A stretch of DNA of 64,000 nt, taken from contig CP018783.1 in assembly GCA_002025645.1 (NCBI GenBank), positions 1,550,001 through 1,614,000 on the forward strand. Reading direction: 5' to 3'. Made by a program: the position numbers and the translations under genes. Source of the DNA: Curtobacterium pusillum. Its GTDB lineage: Bacteria; Actinomycetota; Actinomycetes; Actinomycetales; Microbacteriaceae. Below, piece after piece: positions 57,591 through 64,000 of the stretch (within the stretch, counting starts at the first letter, position 1; every line of letters starts with the position of its first letter). The notes beneath the pieces were generated by a model. The model saw only the letters and a list, made by a program, of their open reading frames with translations. It had not been told where the DNA came from and made no database searches.

Positions 57591-60500
57591 GTGAACCCCT
57601 CCTCCTTCGGTCTCCACGACCCTGCCCGCGAATCGAGCGACTGCGGCGTCGGTTTCATCACCCGACTCGACGGCACGCCGAGCCACGACGTCATCCGCAA
57701 GGGCGACGAAGCGCTGTGCGCCATCCCGCACCGCGGCGGCAAGTCCGCCGAGGGCGTCGGTGACGGTGCCGGCGTCAGCATCGACCTGTCGGTGGAGTTC
57801 TTCAGCGCGATCACCGGCGAGGAGCTCCGCGCGGGCCACTTCGGCGTCGCGAACTGCTTCGTGCCGTCCGGGGCCGACGAGCGGACGGCAGCCCAGCAGA
57901 CCGTGACGGACGCCATCGAGCACGAGGGCTTCGAGCTCCTGCTCGTCCGCGACGTCCCGGTGGACCACTCGGTCGCCCGCCCGGAGGCCGAGCAGTACCA
58001 GCTGCCGATCGTGCAGTGGGTCTTCCGCGCGCAGGACGCATGGACGAGGGAGGACGTCGACGCCGCTGCGAACCGTGCCCTGCTCGCGATCGAGGCCGTC
58101 TCGTACGGGCAGGCCGCTGCCGACCACGCCGAGCACGCCGCCCTGTACCCGCTGTCGCTCAGCGCGCGGACCCAGATCCTGAAGGGGCGTCTGAACTCCG
58201 GCGAGGTCATCGGCTACTTCACCGACCTGCGGGACCCGCGCCACTCGGTGCGGACGCTGTACTTCCACACCCGGTTCTCGACGAACACCGAGCCGCACCC
58301 GACGATGGCGCAGCCGTTCCGCCTGATGGCGCACAACGGCGAGCTGAACACCGACCGGAAGAACCGGCTGTCCGACGAGGCCCTGGCCCGCGCGCGCACC
58401 CGCAGCATCGTCCGTCCGCCCGGGCAGTCCGACTCGAGCAGGCTCGACCAGACCCTGCAGAGCCGGGTGTTCGACGACGGCCTGGAGATCGTCGAGGCCG
58501 TGGTGTCGCTCATGCCACCGGCGTGGGAGAACGACCGCACGCTGACGCCCGACGTGCGGGACATGCTCGAGTTCTTCTCGCTGTACGAGGAGAAGAACGA
58601 CGGGCCCGCCGCCGTGATCTTCAGCGACGGCGACGTCGTCGGCGCGCGCCTCGACCGCCTGGGCCTCCGCCCGCTGCGCTCGGTGCAGACCGCCGAGTAC
58701 CTGATGGTGTCGTCCGAGGCCGGGCAGGTCGAGTTCGACGCCGACGAGGTCGTCCACCGCGGCCGGATCGAGGCGGGCGGCATGCTCGTCGTCGACCACC
58801 GGACCGGCACGCTGATGCGCACCCGCGAGGTGCTCGAGATGCTCGCAGCGCGCAAGCCCTACGGGACCCTGCTCGACGCCGCCCGCGTGAACCTCGACGA
58901 CCTGCCGGCGCCGGAGTACCAGCGCACGACGACGACGCTCGGCTACGAGGGCGACCTGTCTCTCGCGGGCCGCTACGTCGCGTACTCGCTGAACCAGGAG
59001 AGCTTCCGGTTCATGCTCGACCCGATGCTGCAGAACGGCTCGGAGCGCATCTCGGCGATGGGCTACGGCAACGCGATCAACGCCCTGAGCGACACCGAGG
59101 GCGGCATGGCGAAGTACTTCTCGCAGCGCTTCGCCCAGGTGACGAACCCGCCGCTCGACTCGATCCGCGAGGCCGACGGCATGTCGATGCGCGTGGCGCT
59201 CGGTGCGAAACCGGACGGAACGGGTTCCGCGACCCGGCAGCTCGTCGTGCAGTCCCCGATCCTCGGACACCTCGACATGGTCCGACTTCGCGACCAGGAC
59301 ATCGTGCCGCTCGAGCGGTTCGAGATGCTCTACGTGCCGGTGCTCGGTGACGAGCAGGCGAACGCGGCCGCCGTGCGCACCGCGGTCGACGAGCTCTGCG
59401 CCGCCGTCGAGCAGTTCGCCGAGCGCACCGGCGGGATCGCCGTGCTCACCGACCGCAACGTGTCCTCGACGCACGCGCCCCTCCCGGTCATCCTCGCCGT
59501 CGCCGCCGTCAACCAGCGGCTCATCGAGACCGGCCTGCGGCTGCGGGTCTCCGTGGTCGCCGAGTCCGGTCAGCTGCCATCGTCACACCACGTGGCGACG
59601 GCGCTCGGCTTCGGTGCCGCGGCGGTGTACAGCCTCTCGGCACGGCTGCGTGCGGAGGAGAAGTACCCCGCCGCCCCTGCCCCGGCCGGCGAGCTGACCG
59701 CGACCGACCTCGCGCTCAAGCAGTTCCGGAAGGCGGCGGAGAAGGCCCTCGCGAAGACGATGGGTCGCGTCGGGCTCTGCACGGCCGAGAGCTACATCGG
59801 CGGCGAGTTCTTCGAGCCGAACTACCTCGACACCCGTGACGACCTGTTCGCCCGGGTCTTCCCGCACATGCAGGCCCCGGTCGGTGGCGTCGGCTTCGCC
59901 CGCATCGCCCAGGCCGCGACGGACTGGCACGAGCGCGCCCGCAGCGTCGAGTCCGAGGGCCAGGTGCCCATGCTCGGCCTGTTCAAGGAGCGGTCGGACG
60001 GAGCGGGGCACTCGTTCGGCGTCGCGAGCGTGCGCGGCTTCGGCGGCATGACCGAGGAGCGGCCGTCCTTCGAGCGCTCCGGTGACTCCGAGGCGCTCCG
60101 GCTCCTCACCCTCGGGCAGCTCGACGACGCGTTCGGCATCACCGACACGGCGTACCGGAACACCGGCTACGACCGGCTGAGCGACGCCGAGATCGACGCG
60201 CACCGGATCACCCCGGGCTACGTCACGTTCCTGCAGACCACGCACGACGAGCGCTCGCGCCGTCCCGCGGCCCTCCGCGACGTGCTCGCGCTGCCCGCGG
60301 ACGTCACCGGCATCGACACGGCAGAGGACTTCGCCCGCGAACTCGGCCGCTTCGCCACGACCGGCAACGCCAGCGTCACCGTGCGCGGTCTGTCCGGCTC
60401 GCGTCCGTCGTCGTCCGACGGTCTGCCTGGAGGCACGGAGCGCTTCCGCCTGCAGCTCACGTCGACGGGGACCACGGGTGCACTGCGCCACGCGGCCCTC

Positions 60501-63146
60501 GCAGACGGCCTCGCGCTGCTGCACCCCGGTCAGGTCGACGTCGACGCCGTCGACGAGACCCAGGTGACACTGCGCGCCACCGGCACCGCGGTCGACCTGC
60601 TCGTGCTGCTCGAGAGCGCCCCGGACAGCGTCGCACTCGACGAGGTCCAGCCGGCGCACGCGATCACCCGGACCCTGGCGTCCGGCGCGATGAGCCACGG
60701 CGCGCTCGTCGCCACCGCGCACGAGGCGGTGGCGCACGGCACGAACATGGTCGGCGGCATGTCGAACAGCGGCGAGGGCGGCGAGCACCACTCCCGCTAC
60801 GGCACCATCCGCGGCTCGCGCATCAAGCAGTTCGCCTCCGGCCGGTTCGGCATCTGGGCCGGGTACCTCGCCGACCCGATGCTCGAGGAGCTCGAGATCA
60901 AGATCGGCCAGGGTGCGAAGCCCGGCGAGGGTGGGCAGCTGCCCGCGCCGAAGGTCACGGTGGACATCGCCGCGGCCCGTGGTGGCACGCCCGGCGTCGA
61001 GCTCATCTCGCCGCCGCCGCACCACGACACGTACTCGATCGAGGACCTCGCGCAGCTCATCCACGACTGCAAGGCCGCCCGCGTCCGGGTGATCGTGAAG
61101 CTCGTGTCCTCCGAGGGCATCGGCACGATCGCGGTCGGCGTCGCGAAGGCCGGCGCGGACGTCATCAACGTCGCGGGCAACACCGGCGGCACGGGCGCCG
61201 CGGCCGTCACGAGCCTGAAGTACGCGGGTCGCTCGGCGGAGATCGGCGTGGCCGAGGTCCACCAGGCCCTGGTCGCGAACGGCCTCCGCCAGAAGGTCAC
61301 GCTGCGCTGCTCCGGCGCGCACCAGACCGGCAGCGACGTCGTGACGAGTGCGCTGCTCGGCGGCGACAGCTTCGAGTTCGGCACCACCGCGCTCATGATG
61401 CTCGGCTGCGTGATGGCGAAGAACTGCAACGTGAAGTGCCCGGCGGGCCTGACCACGAACGCCGAGGCGTTCGAGGGCGACCCGCGCGCGCTCGCGCAGT
61501 ACCTGCTCAACATCGCCCACGACGTCCGGCAGATCCTCGCCCGCCTCGGCCTGCGCTCCCTGCGCGAGGCTCGCGGCCGGACCGACCTGCTGCAGCTCCT
61601 CGACCACCCGGCGAGCGTCGGACGCCTCGACGTCCGGAACCTCCTCGCGCAGGTCCCGGAGAAGGTCGTCGAGGACCCGGAGTACCTCGAGAAGGACTTC
61701 CACACCGACGACGCGCTGCTCGAGCGGGTCCGCACGGCCCTGGTCGACCACGAGCAGGAGCACGTGCTCGTGCACGGCGTGCTGCTCGGCAACAGCGACA
61801 AGTCGGTCGGCGGCCAGCTGGGCATCGACGTCGAGCGGCTCCTCAACCACGAGCTGCACGACACCGACCTCTCCGGGCACCCGGCGATCACCACGGACGA
61901 CCGTGGCCGCCGTCGCCTGGTGGACGGCGCCGTCACGATCCGCACCCTCGGTTCGGCCGGCCAGTCGTACGGCGTGTTCAACAACGACGGCATCGTGCTC
62001 GAGCACACCGGCACCGCGAACGACGGCGTCGGCAAGAGCCAGAGCGGCGGCCGGATCATCGTCCGTGCTCCCGGCGGTGGCAGTGGCCAGCAGGGCGGCA
62101 ACGTCCTCGTCGGCAACTTCGCCCTGTTCGGCGCGACCGGCGGCCGCACGTTCGTCGAGGGTGAGGCCGGCGACCGCTTCGCCGTGCGCAACTCCGGGGC
62201 GACCGCGGTCGTCGAGGGCGTCGGCGACTTCGGCTGCGAGTACATGACGGGCGGTGCCGTGTTCAATATCGGCGCGTTCGGCAAGGGCCTCGGCAACGGC
62301 ATGTCCGGCGGGTTCCTCTACCAGTACGACCCCTCCGGCCAGGTCACCGAGCGCGCGAGCACCGACTCGCTCCTCGTGTTCCCCGTCATCGACACCGCGC
62401 GCGGGTCCTTCCACGAGGCCGCGGCGCGCCTGCTGCTCGAGTGGCACCTCGAGGCGACGGGTTCGGCGCTGGCCGAGCGCCTGCTCGCCGAGTGGGAGAC
62501 CACACGACAGCACGTCTACGTCGGGATGCCCCGCGCGCTCCTGCTCACCCAGGACGCCGGCGAGATCCTGGCCGCGGCGAGCCGGAACGAACTGCTCGAC
62601 GAGCTGGCGAACTCGATCGCGACGGACAAGCTCCGCGCGTTCAAGGTCGACTACCGCGACCAGCGCGCCGTGCTGGGCGGCCGTGCCCCGGCGCTCGGCG
62701 ACCAGGGCGACGACATGTTCTCGCTGCTGTCGTCGTACACGGTGCTCGGCGTCGCGCAGGACCTCGCGCTCGAGCGGGTCCCCGGTGCCGCGGGTCCGAA
62801 CGACCCCCGCGTGACCGAGGCCGTCAAGAACCTCATCCTCACCGAGGACTTCTTCGTGAAGCAGCGCGTCGTGAAGTACCTGCGCGGCACGCTCGACCGG
62901 TTCGCGGACGACCAGCTCGCGACCCTCATCGCGATCAAGCGACTCGACGACTACAAGCGCGCGCTCACGCAGCGGAACAACCGCAGCATGGACGCGCCGG
63001 GCACCACCGGGTGGATCATGCACCAGAACGCCAAGAACGACGGCCGCGTCCGCGAGGCCCGCTTCGACGAGCTGCTCGCGAACGCGGCGCTCGAGGACAT
63101 CGCCCGCCGTGCACCGCAGGCGCCGACCGAGGCGGTGTCCGCGTGA
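57591..63146 (+). CDS. gltB: Glutamate synthase large subunit, long atypical form
   Basis: 1851 residues, about 300 longer than usual GltB. C18 (SSDCGVGF) is the expected N-terminal nucleophile after removal of a 17-residue propeptide. A glutaminase domain runs to about 440 (MAHNGELNT, YGTLLDAA), then the central domain, then the FMN domain from about 1020 (SNSGEGGEHHSRYGTIRGSR, GQGAKPGEGGQLP, PPPHHDTYSIEDLAQLI). The Fe-S cysteines read GCVMAKNCNVKCPAG, that is C-x5-C-x3-C rather than C-x5-C-x4-C. A GXGXG-type beta-helix domain follows (about 1410-1600) and a C-terminal extension of about 250 residues. It normally makes two glutamates from glutamine and 2-oxoglutarate. GTG start; no clear ribosome-binding site. 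Confidence 0.85.
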   Translation: MNPSSFGLHDPARESSDCGVGFITRLDGTPSHDVIRKGDEALCAIPHRGGKSAEGVGDGAGVSIDLSVEFFSAITGEELRAGHFGVANCFVPSGADERTAAQQTVTDAIEHEGFELLLVRDVPVDHSVARPEAEQYQLPIVQWVFRAQDAWTREDVDAAANRALLAIEAVSYGQAAADHAEHAALYPLSLSARTQILKGRLNSGEVIGYFTDLRDPRHSVRTLYFHTRFSTNTEPHPTMAQPFRLMAHNGELNTDRKNRLSDEALARARTRSIVRPPGQSDSSRLDQTLQSRVFDDGLEIVEAVVSLMPPAWENDRTLTPDVRDMLEFFSLYEEKNDGPAAVIFSDGDVVGARLDRLGLRPLRSVQTAEYLMVSSEAGQVEFDADEVVHRGRIEAGGMLVVDHRTGTLMRTREVLEMLAARKPYGTLLDAARVNLDDLPAPEYQRTTTTLGYEGDLSLAGRYVAYSLNQESFRFMLDPMLQNGSERISAMGYGNAINALSDTEGGMAKYFSQRFAQVTNPPLDSIREADGMSMRVALGAKPDGTGSATRQLVVQSPILGHLDMVRLRDQDIVPLERFEMLYVPVLGDEQANAAAVRTAVDELCAAVEQFAERTGGIAVLTDRNVSSTHAPLPVILAVAAVNQRLIETGLRLRVSVVAESGQLPSSHHVATALGFGAAAVYSLSARLRAEEKYPAAPAPAGELTATDLALKQFRKAAEKALAKTMGRVGLCTAESYIGGEFFEPNYLDTRDDLFARVFPHMQAPVGGVGFARIAQAATDWHERARSVESEGQVPMLGLFKERSDGAGHSFGVASVRGFGGMTEERPSFERSGDSEALRLLTLGQLDDAFGITDTAYRNTGYDRLSDAEIDAHRITPGYVTFLQTTHDERSRRPAALRDVLALPADVTGIDTAEDFARELGRFATTGNASVTVRGLSGSRPSSSDGLPGGTERFRLQLTSTGTTGALRHAALADGLALLHPGQVDVDAVDETQVTLRATGTAVDLLVLLESAPDSVALDEVQPAHAITRTLASGAMSHGALVATAHEAVAHGTNMVGGMSNSGEGGEHHSRYGTIRGSRIKQFASGRFGIWAGYLADPMLEELEIKIGQGAKPGEGGQLPAPKVTVDIAAARGGTPGVELISPPPHHDTYSIEDLAQLIHDCKAARVRVIVKLVSSEGIGTIAVGVAKAGADVINVAGNTGGTGAAAVTSLKYAGRSAEIGVAEVHQALVANGLRQKVTLRCSGAHQTGSDVVTSALLGGDSFEFGTTALMMLGCVMAKNCNVKCPAGLTTNAEAFEGDPRALAQYLLNIAHDVRQILARLGLRSLREARGRTDLLQLLDHPASVGRLDVRNLLAQVPEKVVEDPEYLEKDFHTDDALLERVRTALVDHEQEHVLVHGVLLGNSDKSVGGQLGIDVERLLNHELHDTDLSGHPAITTDDRGRRRLVDGAVTIRTLGSAGQSYGVFNNDGIVLEHTGTANDGVGKSQSGGRIIVRAPGGGSGQQGGNVLVGNFALFGATGGRTFVEGEAGDRFAVRNSGATAVVEGVGDFGCEYMTGGAVFNIGAFGKGLGNGMSGGFLYQYDPSGQVTERASTDSLLVFPVIDTARGSFHEAAARLLLEWHLEATGSALAERLLAEWETTRQHVYVGMPRALLLTQDAGEILAAASRNELLDELANSIATDKLRAFKVDYRDQRAVLGGRAPALGDQGDDMFSLLSSYTVLGVAQDLALERVPGAAGPNDPRVTEAVKNLILTEDFFVKQRVVKYLRGTLDRFADDQLATLIAIKRLDDYKRALTQRNNRSMDAPGTTGWIMHQNAKNDGRVREARFDELLANAALEDIARRAPQAPTEAVSA
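60419..60438 (+). repeat. Intragenic half-copy of the 42-bp repeat (in gltB)
   Basis: CGGTCTGCCTGGAGGCACGG, 20 bases identical to 52663-52682. Encodes LPGGT in the stretch SSSDGLPGGTERF near residue 945, a Ser/Gly-rich linker ahead of the FMN domain. Confidence 0.75.
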
Positions 63147-64000
63147 GCCTCCTGCCCCCGACCGGATCACTGATCCCGGTCGACGCACCGTTCTCGGCCG
63201 CCCAGGAGTCCTGGCTCGCCGGGTTCATCGCGGGCATCGCCGCCGCCGGCAAGCGAGGGTCCGGGAACGCCCCGACGACCACGATCGACGTGCTGTTCGG
63301 CACGCAGACCGGCAACGCGGAGTTCCTCGCCGACGAGCTGGTCGCCGGCGCGAAGGCCCGCGGGCTCGGCGGTCGGGCCACCGCGCTCGACGCCGTCACA
63401 CCGGAGCAGCTCACCGGGATGTCGCACGTGCTCCTCGTCACCTCGACGTACGGCGAGGGCGAGATGCCCGACAACGCCGGTCTGTTCTGGGACGCGATCC
63501 AGGCGACCACCGTGCCGCGGCTCGAGGGGCTGCAGTACGCGGTGCTCGGGCTCGGCGACACCAGCTACGACGAGTTCTGCCAGGCCGGCAAGCTCCTCGA
63601 CACCCGCTTCGAACAGCTCGGTGCGACGCGGATCCACGACCGTGTCGACTGCGACGTGGACTTCGAGGACCCGGCTGCGCTGTGGACCGCCGCGGTGCTC
63701 GACCGACTCGCGGCAGAGGCCGGTGCGCAACCCGGCGCGTCCGGCCCCGCCGGTGACCCGGCCACGTCGGCGACCGCGACCGGCGGGGCGGGCGCGAGCC
63801 GTGCCTCCAGGCCGGGTTCCCAGTGGAACAAGCGCAACCCGTTCCCGTCGAAGCTCGTCGAGAACCGGCTGCTCTCCTCGCCGCGCAGCGCGAAGGAGAT
63901 CCGGCACTACGAGTTCGACCTCGGCGACTCCGGCATCGAGTACGCGGCCGGCGACGCCCTGGCGGTCGTGCCGGTCAACGACGAGGTCTTCGTGGGCGAG
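63143..64000 (+). CDS. CysJ-like diflavin reductase (5' part; continues beyond window)
   Basis: 286 codons are visible. Residues about 45-195 form a flavodoxin domain: the FMN phosphate loop FGTQTGNAEFLADEL, STYGEGEMPDNAG and LGLGDTSYDEFCQAGKLLD. After a Gly/Ala-rich linker (about 195-230) the FAD/NADPH part begins NPFPSKLVENRLLSSP and EYAAGDALAVVP. This is the layout of sulfite-reductase flavoprotein alpha subunits. GTG overlaps the gltB stop (GTGA), so it is co-translated with gltB where GltD would be expected. An inverted half-copy of the 42-bp repeat sits in the linker. Confidence 0.85.
   Translation, partial: MSLLPPTGSLIPVDAPFSAAQESWLAGFIAGIAAAGKRGSGNAPTTTIDVLFGTQTGNAEFLADELVAGAKARGLGGRATALDAVTPEQLTGMSHVLLVTSTYGEGEMPDNAGLFWDAIQATTVPRLEGLQYAVLGLGDTSYDEFCQAGKLLDTRFEQLGATRIHDRVDCDVDFEDPAALWTAAVLDRLAAEAGAQPGASGPAGDPATSATATGGAGASRASRPGSQWNKRNPFPSKLVENRLLSSPRSAKEIRHYEFDLGDSGIEYAAGDALAVVPVNDEVFVGE
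63793..63815 (-). repeat. Intragenic half-copy of the 42-bp repeat (in diflavin reductase)
   Basis: On the minus strand all 23 bases equal 18368-18390. On the coding strand it encodes ASRASRPG in the linker between flavodoxin and FAD domains, so the same DNA is read in the opposite direction compared with hrpA. Confidence 0.75.

Noticed and set aside
59583..63188. A 1201-codon open frame antisense to gltB
   Set aside because: Codon bias (G/C at third positions) opens the opposite frame over long genes. No ribosome-binding site or family motif, while the sense strand clearly encodes GltB.
63143..64000. Calling the last gene cysJ
   Set aside because: The domain layout fits, but the gene is cut and its neighbour is gltB rather than cysI, so the symbol would imply an unproven sulfite-reductase role.

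Overview
The window is about 71% G+C with dense gene packing, many ATGA/GTGA stop-start overlaps, GTG starts and mycothiol-type enzymes. This points to a high-G+C actinobacterium. The gene order pmt / rsmI / metG-tatD-rsmA matches the classic actinobacterial block, and overall style suggests Microbacteriaceae, possibly Curtobacterium-like (inference; no rRNA or tRNA is present to confirm). I find 56 protein genes, two of them cut by the window ends, and no rRNA, tRNA, CRISPR array, integrase or transposase.

Layout. 1-2287: a PIN toxin-antitoxin pair, then a YbaK-type editing protein and a cysteine-cluster/pentapeptide-repeat protein. 2290-8253: RNA-modification and translation block (rsmA, tatD, metG, rsmI) divergent from a protein mannosyltransferase. 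8270-10636: TetR repressor divergent from a DHA2 drug exporter. 10992-19301: sulfurtransferase, nucleotide-sugar-type epimerase, P-loop kinase, DUF255 thioredoxin-fold protein and HrpA helicase. 19346-21061: a stand-alone OLD-family ATPase/TOPRIM nuclease of visibly lower G+C, probably acquired defence. 21106-25285: small enzymes (VOC, HAD, second YbaK protein, mycothiol-dependent DinB-type protein, CAT-like and GNAT acetyltransferases). 25363-31735: a Tat-exported beta-helix protein and a sugar ABC importer with a lipoprotein and two permeases but no ATPase. 32018-44542: two surface acyltransferases, a methyltransferase, a LacI regulator, esterase, NDH-2, and a TetR/SDR pair. 44601-48943: UbiA prenyltransferase with acyl-CoA ligase, DMT exporter with LysR. 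49033-50101: a second toxin-antitoxin pair. 51058-57274: a surface-glycan cluster (GT39, response regulator, histidine kinase, small membrane protein, GT2-GtrA fusion). 57591-64000: an unusually long glutamate-synthase large subunit translationally coupled to a CysJ-type diflavin reductase (cut by the window end).

Regulation. Many transcription units start with a TANNNT hexamer only 6-7 bases before the start codon, so leaderless mRNAs seem common. Several divergent pairs carry clear dyad operators between them.

Most unusual feature. A 42-bp palindrome occurs five times between genes (5691, 28140, 31868, 40131, 43280) in two forms whose stem bases change in a compensatory way. Its half-site (GCCTGGAGGCACGG) also occurs singly inside four genes, always in low-complexity linkers; two of these share 23 identical bases and two share 20. 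Inverted pairs between genes plus single copies in tolerant coding sites resemble either REP/RAYT elements or DNA-uptake sequences. Several other hairpin families fill the same intergenic gaps.
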